Origin: Ypsolopha sequella
Lineage: Eukaryota; Arthropoda; Insecta; Lepidoptera; Ypsolophidae
DNA length: 64,000 nucleotides
Direction of reading: 5' to 3'
Assembly: GCA_934047225.1 (NCBI GenBank)
Contig: OW203988.1
Span: forward strand, 10,884,229-10,948,228
Made by a program: the position numbers and the translations under genes. A model generated the notes under the pieces. It did not search any database and had not been told where the DNA came from. It worked only from the letters and a program-made list of their open reading frames with translations. This document shows positions 1-9,091 of this stretch, piece by piece; position 1 is the first letter of the stretch, and each line of letters starts with the position of its first letter.

Positions 1-305
1 GTACCCTATCAGTAAGACGCTGGCCTATCAATCTTATTATATTATTAACACCGACCGACCATGGACTTACGTGAGTTTTACGGAACTTATGTAGTATTTG
101 TTGCTTTAAGGAAAACACCGTGATAAAACCTGCATGCCCTAAAAAGCGTGTATTTGTGTCCGAGGTACGGCGATAGGGCTCACCACCCATCACGATTAGA
201 CCGTAATAAATCGTCGGTGAACGGTGGGTGACGAATGTTACTACTCAATAACACCACAGTCTACACTCTGAAACACCCCTGACAACCACTGATACTATAG
301 TACCT
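1..305 (+). repeat. tRNA-derived SINE, body and tail, cut by the window edge
   Basis: The segment shares ordered blocks with the fuller SINE at 37779-38126: the 'ctggcct-tcaatctt' block, the 'cctacatgcccta' block, 'gata-gg-c-caccacccatcacg', 'cgtaataa-tcgtcggtga' and the 'cacctctgacacc'-like tail. The tRNA-like head with A and B boxes is mostly missing or lies left of the window. The right end is placed where similarity stops, near 'ctatagtacc'. The call rests on this comparison inside the window. Confidence 0.6.
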
Positions 306-475
306 ACTTACGAAAGGATCTCTGCAACTGCGTGGGATGTGTTTTCATATTTTTTTTTTTGTTTATTTGAATGGTATAAAAAATTGTATTACAGTGACTG
401 TGGTGTAAAACATCGATGTAGGATTTTAAAGAAAAACTTATTTACGTATTGTCGTAGTAAATCTTCTAAGTTATC

Positions 476-610
476 TTCTAAGAAACGTACCAGGTGCGGC
501 TTATCAGAATCGAGAGGTGAGCTGTCCGAGATATTGTCGCTGTGTGTATGCGTTAGTTCATGCGTACTGGCACGCACACATGTTAGCCGCACCTGGTACG
601 TTTCTTAGAA
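476..610. repeat. Short palindromic element with 26-bp perfect inverted arms
   Basis: Positions 476-501 and 585-610 are exact reverse complements (core aaacgtaccaggtgcggct). They enclose an 83-bp spacer that is partly GT-rich. It lies just upstream of the transposase exon, probably inside its intron or 5' region. It could be a small MITE or an internal palindrome of the transposon. No clear target-site duplication is visible. Confidence 0.6.
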
Positions 611-652
611 AATAGCTTACTATTGTGTTTTAACTATGGTATTGTCTTTTAG

Positions 653-2572
653 GAAGAACCGACGGACATCATTTGCCGACCATGTTGGCAAAGAGCTGAA
701 AGAACGCATCTACGACGTATTCGCGAGGCACGTCAGGACGATGTACCAGTGGATGAGCCTGCCGAAGAAGTCGATAACCGTCACCCTATAACATTGACTT
801 TGCCGGGATTTGTTCGGACACCGAACACTGCCAATAGCTGTATTTATCAACATTGCGAGAATGTTTCTAGACATAAAATACCAAATGAAGTGGTTTTGCG
901 TATGCTGTGTCGTTACGCTCTATTCATACCAGATATTGCTCGAGTTTGTCAAGAACACTTAGAGCAGGACGTTTGGCATACACTGCCGTTACAAGAAAAT
1001 CTGATTGAAGATTTTACAGCCTCCCAAATAGTAAGTGCTCTGACGATTTTGACTAGTCATATTACAATAGATGTTTTAAACTTCGAGGAATATCGAGTAA
1101 TAAATGAAAATGAATTCCACGATTGGACAGGCCTTACTCATGAGCAGTTTACTGATTTACTCGAAAATACTCCAAGTCTTAATGATAACAGTCAACAGAA
1201 GACTATATTGGCGGCTTTATTAGTTAAACTTCGAACAGGAGATTCAAACGCAAGACTTGCAAGATTATTCAAAACAAGTGAATCCCGTTTTCAGCGGCTG
1301 TTAACAATTGGCAGAGATTCAATGATGCGTGATTTTGTTCCCTTGCACTTAGGGTTCGACCATATGTCTAGAGAAGATGTGGCCCAAAGAAACTTACTGA
1401 TTCCAGAAACACTATTTGGAAATCCGGGTAGTCCCCCAGGAGAAAGAAAGGCCATAATAATGTGCGATGGTACATATATATACAATCAGAAAAGTGCAAA
1501 CTACCCTTTCCAAAGAAAATCTTTCAGCAGTAACCATAAACACAGGAATCTTACGAAACCATTTTTATTCGTGTGTTGTGATGGTCATATAATTGATGTG
1601 TCCGGACCACATGCTGCTACCACTTCTGACGCAACAATAATCAATTCTGTGATAGATAACGAAGAGAGTGTCATTCATTGGTTTTTTGGACCAGGGGATG
1701 TTTTTATTTTGGATCGTGGCTTTAGAGACGCAATACACAACCTACAATCTCATGGATATTCAGTACATATGCCACAAACAAAATATGCCAACGAGACCCA
1801 GCTTACGACCGAACAAGCAAATAACTCCAGACGTGTGACAATATGTCGTTGGGTGATAGAGGTAGTAAATGGGCGAATTAAAAGGGATTTTCGCTTGTTG
1901 CGCGTTGTATTTAACAATCGCGCCTTATTCCACATGATGGAATACTTTAAAATCAGTGCAGCAATAATAAATGCGTACCATACATTAATTGTGGACAATG
2001 TGCGGGCCCCAACATTTTTAGAAATAATTCGTGAGAGAATGAATGTTCCAAACACTTTGTCAGATCTAGTGAATAGATACAACTACAATAGAAGGCGTGC
2101 CCAATTCCAGTCAATGGACGCAAACATGCCCGGGATCCAGTTTCCCGTGTTGACAGAAGAAGAGTTAATACTGTTTGCTCTCGGGACTTACCAAATAAAA
2201 CAGGCAAGAAGCTATTATGCACAGCATCTACAGCCAAATGGGACGTTTTTAATAGAACTCGGACAACAAATACCTGCTGAACATGTGCGTGAACTAGAAG
2301 GAAGGGATCTCTATATTTTGAGAGGTCGAATTCAATCCCGACATGTCCGTTCAAGAACATATTATGTGTATTTGGGTATAGACAGAGCTTTGAGTGGTCG
2401 ACAAGCGATCGCTCATTATTATTGCACATGCAATATTGGTAAAAGAACAGTCGGGTGCTGCTCGCACATAATGTGCATTGTTTGGTACATGGGATTCGCA
2501 AGACATGAACCATCAATAAACATTCCTGCGGAAGGATTGGAAGATTTATTTGTAAGGCCAGGAGAGCTTTAA
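653..2572 (+). CDS. ISL2EU/IS4EU-type DDE transposase (DDE_Tnp_4) with C-terminal SWIM zinc finger
   Basis: This is a cut-and-paste DNA transposase that probably still encodes a nearly full protein. From the ATG at 749 (607 codons) it has an N-terminal helical region, then an RNase H-like core. The putative catalytic residues are D240 (CDGTY), D322 (LDRGF) and E371 (RWVIEVVNGRIK). A SWIM-type finger follows at about 557-585 (C559, C561, C571, H573). The frame is open a further 32 codons upstream of the ATG, with a CxxC motif (ICRPCW), and begins right after an acceptor (ctttt-ag, 651-652). The real protein therefore probably starts in an upstream exon, which I could not find. AATAAA at 2605-2610 is a fitting poly(A) signal. 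The family is known for SWIM-bearing DDE_4 transposases; the assignment is by motif. No in-frame stop is seen. Terminal inverted repeats of the whole element were not found. Confidence 0.82.
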   Translation, partial: EEPTDIICRPCWQRAERTHLRRIREARQDDVPVDEPAEEVDNRHPITLTLPGFVRTPNTANSCIYQHCENVSRHKIPNEVVLRMLCRYALFIPDIARVCQEHLEQDVWHTLPLQENLIEDFTASQIVSALTILTSHITIDVLNFEEYRVINENEFHDWTGLTHEQFTDLLENTPSLNDNSQQKTILAALLVKLRTGDSNARLARLFKTSESRFQRLLTIGRDSMMRDFVPLHLGFDHMSREDVAQRNLLIPETLFGNPGSPPGERKAIIMCDGTYIYNQKSANYPFQRKSFSSNHKHRNLTKPFLFVCCDGHIIDVSGPHAATTSDATIINSVIDNEESVIHWFFGPGDVFILDRGFRDAIHNLQSHGYSVHMPQTKYANETQLTTEQANNSRRVTICRWVIEVVNGRIKRDFRLLRVVFNNRALFHMMEYFKISAAIINAYHTLIVDNVRAPTFLEIIRERMNVPNTLSDLVNRYNYNRRRAQFQSMDANMPGIQFPVLTEEELILFALGTYQIKQARSYYAQHLQPNGTFLIELGQQIPAEHVRELEGRDLYILRGRIQSRHVRSRTYYVYLGIDRALSGRQAIAHYYCTCNIGKRTVGCCSHIMCIVWYMGFARHEPSINIPAEGLEDLFVRPGEL

Positions 2573-2604
2573 ATCCAGAGTAACCATGTAATTATTAAGC
2601 AATC

Positions 2605-2610
2605 AATAAA
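2605..2610 (+). terminator. Poly(A) signal AATAAA after the transposase ORF
   Basis: AATAAA lies 33 bases after the stop codon of the transposase and is followed by AT-rich sequence. It fits 3'-end processing of that transcript. Confidence 0.5.
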
Positions 2611-2694
2611 ATATAAAAACTCGAATTCTTTTGTTTTATTTTGCGAAATAAGAATCATGACATGACTCGGGCAAAAACATTAAGATAGTAGTTA

Positions 2695-3155
2695 ATGTGG
2701 ATGCAATGAATCGCATCCACAAACGTAAAACTTATGTTTATTTTCTTATTTTGAAAAAATATTAGATTAATTTGATTTATGGCAATATGCGACATTAGTT
2801 GAATGTTAGTTAGGCATTTGTAGCGAAGTTGTGTTATTTTATGCTTTCCGTTGCAAATGATTTTGCATTACAACTATAAACGCGCTTTAAAGTCGTTGTG
2901 CAGGATTATCTTTTTACAACGCACAGTTTAATTCGAGACAAAGGAAAAGTCAACCTGCCTCCATACAAGTAATAAAAATGAATATACAAATACCTTACAG
3001 ATCCTTAACAAAGTAATGCATGGAATAACACAGCTTTGTTAGAAAAGCACAATTAACATTAAACTATTGTCGCATACTGCCATAAATCACATAGTTAAAA
3101 ATAAGAAAGACAATCATAAGTTTTACATTTGGGAACGCGATCCATCGCATCCACC
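2695..3155. mobile_element. Foldback MITE, about 460 bp
   Basis: The left arm (gtggatgcaatgaatcgcat, then cgtaaaacttatg and gcaatatgcgac) is matched in reverse order by gtcgcatactgcca, cataagttttacat and cgcgatccatcgcatccacc at 3068-3155. The middle is AT-rich and has no ORF. It lies directly downstream of the transposase but shares no visible ends with it. Confidence 0.65.
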
Positions 3156-3856
3156 TTAAGCTATCGAGAGTAGCTGTTTTATATTAATTGTGATAGATAA
3201 CTGAGAATATCAGTACCGTTAGCCATCCATGGTCTTTGGCCCGTATATGCCTCCTGCTTGCACTCACAGCCATCGCTCCATAAGTGCAAGTGAAAGGATA
3301 GCAGTGCCACAGAATAAGTGCGGTCTTTGTAGTATGTAAGTGATTACTTACCATAACATTGCAAGCACTAGATTTATTCATTGATAAGTATTATTAGCTT
3401 TTTATAAATAAAATATTCTCGGTTAAATATAATCTCAAATAACCGTCCTAGAACTTAAGTCACATAATAAAAAAATATTAGAACTTTAAGTTCAATTTAA
3501 ATATGGCATTTATTTTTCATGGCCGGCTAAAAAAAAATTGGTCTAGAATGGGTGATGTCCTTTACAGTACAAATAGTAGTGTAAAATATTGCAGTGCAAA
3601 TTTCGAAAGTTTAAATATGTGTAGCGGCCAAACGGGCACGTCGATGCGCGTGTGCTGTAGTTCATCTTGCTCACCTTGGGTCCCGCTATACATAGAAATA
3701 AAACTTACGCGCGCCAGATTTGGATTCTTACAATTGTTATAGTTGTTTCGCTCATTCGCGGCCGGCACGAGACGAGCGCGCCCTCCCTGCGCGCCCCGCT
3801 CCCTGCTCCGCACTTGTTCACCGTGCACTCATAGCTCACTCTAGACACAGATCAGC
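3156..3856. other. No gene recognised; GC-rich block at 3755-3850
   Basis: The segment has only short unsupported ORFs. Positions 3755-3850 are rich in CpG (gcgcgccctccctgcgcgcc and neighbours), unlike the AT-rich surroundings. No conserved protein, tRNA or terminal repeat is visible. Confidence 0.4.
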
Positions 3857-4018
3857 GGCCCTACCACGTAATTCTGATTTGTATCAACTTCAAGGAAAAG
3901 CATGCAAAATTCAACGCGTGCAAAAGAGATGGCATGTTAGGCGGGCGTCGTCGCACGCACGTCAAATTTCAATCTCAAGTCGATGTTGATGAAAATCAGA
4001 ATTACGTGATAGACCCGC
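3857..4018. mobile_element. MITE family 1, copy 1 (TIR gg-ctaccacgtaattctgat)
   Basis: The ends ctaccacgtaattctgattt and its near reverse complement aaatcagaattacgtgatag flank about 115 bp. Ends and core match the element at 19028-19187, including the block caaaagagatggcatgttag. Two copies with matching ends make a non-autonomous DNA transposon the best reading. Confidence 0.8.
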
Positions 4019-4238
4019 TGGACATCCTTTCGTAGTTTCGTTTTTAGTGCTTTTGGTTATTTAATTCAAAAGAAACAACATGCAAAATGAAAAAATAATG
4101 ATCTCCTATTCCTGTTTGTCTAACGAATACAATATCTATAATAGTATCAAACGGACGAATGTACGATGCTATAATAGTATGTGAAATATTTTCGAGGATT
4201 ACTGTGTGGTTATATGAGTAACTAAATGGATATTTCCT

Positions 4239-4500
4239 GTGAAATTCAATTGGTTTTGGAAACGAAAACTGGTGGTAATACTCGTCTAACGAACAATTTT
4301 TACCATGGAGCCAATCGTCGAATAGCGAAAAATAATTAGCTGCTCAGTACATACATTTTGGGCGTGTAGGTTATTTATCTTTTGTATGGAACTCTTGATT
4401 TTTTTTTGTGATTTCACTGTTGCCCCCATAGTAAAAGTTGTTCCTATAGATAGACGAGTACTATCACCAGTTTGCGTTTCCAAAACCACTTCAATTTCAC
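4239..4500. mobile_element. Foldback MITE, about 260 bp
   Basis: Left arm gtgaaattcaattggttttg plus aaaactggtg and actcgtcta. The right arm is agacgagta, caccagtttgcgtttcc and aaaaccacttcaatttcac. The inner block tagtaaaagttgttcctata resembles one inside the family-3 MITEs at 15313, 16862 and 38449. Confidence 0.7.
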
Positions 4501-4630
4501 CTAAAATTTTGTGCTCTTATTCTCTACACAACTATATAGGCTGTAAACTTAATTATGTGCTTCCCAAAATATGTTTTGACTGAAGGAAAAGTGAAGTAAA
4601 TTGAAAAAGATTTATGTAAAGTACACATAG

Positions 4631-4886
4631 TCTTTCAATTTAAATGGAAAGTAATTTAGGAGGTGATTCAGTATCGTTAATACATCACATTCCACTGCAA
4701 AGTACTTTTTTTTTTGCGCGAACTTTTTCTTCACTTGTCCATACAAACTGAGTCAGCTGATCGGACCACTTTGTACTGAGAAGCGAAAAAAAAGTTCGCG
4801 GAAAAAAAAAGTGCTTTGCTGTGGCATGTGATGTATTAACGATACTGAATCACCTCCTAAATTATTTTCCATTTAAATTGAAAGAC
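4631..4886. mobile_element. Long-hairpin MITE, about 256 bp
   Basis: The arms are nearly perfect over about 100 bp: tctttcaatttaaatggaaa, ggaggtgattcagtatcgtt and aatacatcacat on the left mirror the right arm ending in atttaaattgaaaga. The loop is about 45 bp. Such arms would make a strong hairpin if transcribed. Confidence 0.85.
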
Positions 4887-4935
4887 CTTATATATATTTT
4901 TTAAACGTAGGGCGTACTATCACCGGTATACATTT

Positions 4936-5405
4936 TTAGGGTTCCGAACCTAAAAGGTACAAAAGGAACCTTTATGGTGAGACTCCGTTGTCCGTCCGTC
5001 CGTCTGTAACAGCCTCATAACTTTAGCACCGTTCAAGATAAAGACATGAAATTTGGTTCAAATTAGCATTAACTTGCCCACATACCACAAAGTAAAAAAC
5101 AATATGAAAAATTTGAAATTGTTCAAAATATTTTCAAAATAAAGTGAGAAAATAAAAAATATTATCCTAAAAATCCAAAATGGGTATCAAATTGTATGTT
5201 AGATATTAAAAATTTGATTGTAAAAATATATACTTTTACTATATTTACTGGCACTGGTTTCGAGAAATCTTTAAAAAAACACAAATATGTATGTCCCCCC
5301 CTTATCTCCGAAAATATGAAAAAAATGTCGATTACAGATCATAACTTTTTAATTATTTATCCTAATTTTACTTATGTTTCCGTAGTTTACTGTTTTGTAT
5401 TATGA
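4936..5405 (+). repeat. GGTTCCG-family repeat, copy A1 (3' end missing)
   Basis: It begins with tagggttccgaacc, followed by gtccgtccgtccgtctgt, the block 'cctcataactttagcaccg' and one 'ttatctccg' module. The terminal cgactcgcacttggccgg seen in full copies is absent, so the copy is truncated. Sister copies lie at 10061, 10531, 21881 and 54942. Confidence 0.75.
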
Positions 5406-5785
5406 TCTTTTGATTAAACAGAAAAAATCTCTCAGAAGCGGCAACATCAATATTTTAACTTCTGTATAGGGTCAATTTATAATGTATCCTTATTAAAAGA
5501 TTAGAAGATTATATAGTAAAAGAAACAGATAAACTTATCAGATAAACGATATAATATATAAATATCAAATAACTTTGCAGATAAACGAAGGTCTGCTTTT
5601 GAACTTTGCCGATCATCCTTAATAGATAGTTATTAAATTTAGCCCCAGTATTAGTTATCTGAATATTACCTTTATTTCCGCAGTTCACTTTTTTATGTGA
5701 TCTATTAGTTTTATAGAATAATCGCTCAGAATAAAAAGGGACTACATTATTATTTTTACTCCTGTATAGGATCAAATTATTTTGC
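5368..5785. repeat. Diverged direct repeat, two units about 300 bp apart
   Basis: The ordered words 'tttccg-agtt-act', 'ctcag', and 'cttctgtatagggtcaa' versus 'ctcctgtataggatcaa' occur in both 5368-5485 and 5668-5785. This is an old duplication without a coding signal. The rest of 5405-5860 shows nothing else. Confidence 0.4.
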
Positions 5786-5858
5786 AAACCTAAAACAGAC
5801 ATACTAATCGTCATTATGAACAGCTTTTGTAATAGAGGCTTAGTGAAATGCAATACTT

Positions 5859-5945
5859 TTAAGGGTTCCGTGCCTCAAAATGAAAAAAACGGAACGATCA
5901 CTTTGTTGCCTATCTGTCTATTATTTTTCTTGCTGTCTATCATCA
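5859..5945 (+). repeat. Short GGTTCCG-type repeat fragment
   Basis: It contains agggttccgtgcctcaaaa, a second cggaac block, and 'cactttgttgcctatctgtc' like the GTCCGTC region of the larger copies. It is too short to assign to a subfamily. Confidence 0.5.
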
Positions 5946-7164
5946 TTAGGAGCTTTTTGCGATGTGTGGAGAGAGCAAATCTATGAAGTTATAGTTGTTT
6001 ATATCCAAAACGAATGTACTTAAGTGCGGGAGCGCCACCCACTACTCGACACGTGACTGTAGCGGCGGCGCGGCAGCGTTTTCTTTGACGAAAGCCGTAG
6101 CGCCGCGCCGCCACAGTGGGCACTTGGCGTGGCGTGTCATCGCGTGTTGCATGGCAATGGCAGGAGACCAATCAAATTAATGGCCAAATCCAAGATGCAT
6201 GACCTAATTGATAAACAAAATACATTGTATTTATAAGGTAAAAAATACAAATAGTCACCCATTTTTGCACGAAAAATCAGTTCACCACACTCAATAATTT
6301 CTCCACTAACATACACTGGTAAAAACTCTTTGATTGCACCGTCTCAACAAGTAAGGTGAGTGAAATGAGTGACATATCGCTCGTCCCGTCTTCTCCCCCC
6401 GCACGCCTCCGCCACCCCTGATGCGACAGAATGTAATTCTAGATTTATGTAATTTGCGCCCGCGATTTCGAATGCCAGCCCATAGGGATTTACTGAAATC
6501 CTATACGTTCTACATACGAAATGACTGCATTTTCCAAATATTTATGAACTACCACGGATCCGAAATTCAATAAAAATTGTTTTTACTTGAGAAATGCTTA
6601 AGAAAATCGAACAAGGAAATGGAACATTTTGGAGCTTAAAACACAGATTTCAAGTGCTTGTATTTCCTAAGCCTGTTGATTATCTGAAATTTGAAGTTAA
6701 ATCGGACTTGTAGGTTGTGCAAAAGATGAAGTTACTCAAAGTTTTATTTGATTTAATGCATTAGCGTACAAATGAGAAGCTAAATCGTTTTGTATGGCCG
6801 CGGAGTCTTGGTCGTGAAAAAAATTACAACGTGATTTGCTCCATCCAAGTACCTACTATTTTATTTTTAATTTCGAATCACTGTGCGTGAGGAGAAAAAG
6901 TTCCGTATGTTTTTTGAACAACAAGTTGGCTGTGACAACCCTGCATTTTTGTTTTGTTCAAAAACCGTAATATGATTTCTATGTATATGAAACGTAATTT
7001 ACCTGCCACTGTGAGCCACTCAGAATAGGTTATTCTGAGGTGAGCCAGACCGACATATTTGGCATCAGAGAGGTGCTCTTTATTCTACCCACCCACAGAC
7101 ATTGTGGAACCCAAACAACTAGACTATTGTTTTGGCTATTGATTTACTTACGGCGGCGTATATG
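5946..7164. other. No gene recognised; GC-rich palindromic patch at 6055-6115
   Basis: The segment holds a GC-rich imperfect palindrome (gtagcggcggcgcggcagcg against cgccgcgccgccac) around 6058-6113. A small hairpin (cactcagaata-ggt-tattctgaggtg) lies at about 7017-7043. The rest is AT-rich with no ORF, RNA gene or repeat that I could name. Confidence 0.4.
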
Positions 7165-7303
7165 TATCCTAAGTCTATGGCCGTAGGGTAAATAAGAGTT
7201 CCTAAATATTTAGGCAACCGATTTAGGCGCCACCTAAGGTTAGTGAAAACAGGCATAAGGGATATACATCCTAAGTCTATGCCTACGGCCATAGACTTAG
7301 GAT
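7165..7303. mobile_element. Small foldback element
   Basis: Left tatcctaagtctatggccgt is mirrored by acggccatagacttaggata on the right. A further direct copy of cctaagtctatg lies between them. It is about 139 bp and non-coding. Confidence 0.65.
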
Positions 7304-7960
7304 ATCTTAAGTAGGTCCCCAAGATCTTTGATTTTTGTCATTGACGTACTGGCTTGCAAAAATAAATACCTTACAATGAGACATTGGTTGTCAAACTTCG
7401 TGACCCAAATTATAAATGCTCCGTGATGTAATGAATAATGAACCACCCGCGTTAACATGTTTTAAATTAATAAATTTCAAAAGTAACTAAAATGGTTTGA
7501 ATTTGTAAATTTCGCTTATTCCAAGTATGATATTAGTATGATACTCCAGCCATGGATCATAACAGGCCAGGTTTTTTACAGGAAGCTAATATTACAGACA
7601 ACAGCAGTTGTAAAAGGGACACGCAAAGTGAACCGTGAGTTTGTAAATATTATTCAGAGAGATATTTATTGATAACATAGGTACAAACCATTGTTTTATC
7701 AAGGTAGAGTATTAAGCGGCTATAGTTCGCCAAAATTTACAATATTTTGTTATTTACCTTCTTTTCAGAAGAAACCAACAGTTTCCAACCAAAATTGGAA
7801 CTTGGAACCTTTTTTTAGTAGCCTGTAGATCAGAAACGCTCGAATATTAAATTGAAAATTTCGCTCGATAGACTTCATTTCATTTAATAAGTTATTGAAA
7901 TGAGGTCTTCATCGACACTTTTTTTCATAGTTTGGCAATAACAGAGACGACATACGATCG

Positions 7961-8486
7961 GGGCCGTTAATATTGCACATCGAGCTAAAGAAGGAGATAC
8001 ATCGGCTAGTTTCGGCTTCGTAGAGCATCGTCTCTGTCGCACGGATCACTAACGTCCCGATATCTACTAGGAGCTGTAAAACAATTGAGATTTTTAAATA
8101 TTTAAATAACATACACCAAAATATTTTTGTAGACACGATTAAAAAGTAAAAACAACAATTAACAATTATTACGAATGTTTATTTATACTGTTGAAAGTAA
8201 GTTCTTTCTAATCAAATGACACATACCAATTAAGAATTTTAATCATCAAAATTCTTATTCATCTAATTTTGCGTGACTGACTGTATAGGTAATCTTTTTA
8301 ACAACTCTGTATAAATATTATATATTTTAAAGTGGGCGCGACCGCACTCTAACGAAGTTGTACAGCGACATACGCGGGCGACAAAATGACGTCACATATT
8401 GTACTGAGTGACAGAGACGATGCTCTACGAAGCCGAAAATAGCTGGTTATCTCCCTCTTTATTTCGATGTGCATTATTTACGGCCT
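7961..8486. mobile_element. Foldback MITE, about 525 bp, with a shared inner core
   Basis: The left arm (ggccgttaatattgcacatc, then ttcggcttcgtagagcatcg and tctctgtcgcac) is mirrored on the right (gacagagacgatgctctacg, gaagccgaaaatagc, gatgtgcattatttacggcc). The inner core words recur in the elements at 20092 and 20585. The single-stranded middle (about 8060-8400) has no gene. Confidence 0.75.
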
Positions 8487-9091
8487 CGGACTAAGATTAT
8501 TTTACAAGATGAAACTTAAGAATATCTTAATTCTGGTAGAATTAAATTTTGATATATTTTAGTTTATTTTATAAACATAAACTAGGGGTCGTGACACGGG
8601 TTCTAATGCCATCTCTGTCGCACGCGTTGAAAATTGTACACGTTATCCTGCTGTCAGTGTTGGAACCTCACGAAATTGTAAATTTATTGCTATCTGAGGT
8701 GTTCACAAGTGCTAACACAACTCCACACTTGATACATTCGCTTTTTACTGACGCTTAGCTACAGGTCCGAATGACTTTAACGCACACTGGCTCCCGTGAG
8801 TCACTTCATTCGGGTATTATTCGAAAATCAGTGCTGCAAAGCTAAATGTTTTGCAGCAATATGCTGAAATAGGTAATACCTTTTTCTTGCCACCAAATAG
8901 TTTTTATTTTTGTACATATTTTAGTTAATTCTGGTAGTAGTGTAAGGTTTTATTATATCAATTTATTTTTGTATGTACATCTTTTGCTATTGTTTCATTT
9001 TAGTTTTTTTAAGTTACCATTCTGTGTTATTTGTGTATGGTGACATGAAATAAATATATTACTTAGTTACTATTATTTCGTCCCAAAAATT
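8487..9091. other. No gene recognised; upstream region of the TraB gene
   Basis: The sequence is AT-rich with one unsupported 69-codon ORF. The promoter and 5' UTR of the TraB gene should lie here or a little upstream. I see no TATA box that I would defend. Confidence 0.35.

Noticed and set aside
1953..2516. A 187-codon minus-strand ORF opposite the transposase
   Set aside because: It is a shadow of the transposase frame; it has no recognisable domain.
5940..6135. A common element shared with 35885-36150
   Set aside because: Only one short block (gcgatg...agagcaaat-tatgaagt) is alike. The GC-rich parts that follow do not align.
8380..8395. CRE-like palindromes (tgacgtca, also near 51585) as regulatory sites
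   Set aside because: They are isolated eight-base matches, far from any supported promoter. They are expected by chance in 64 kb.
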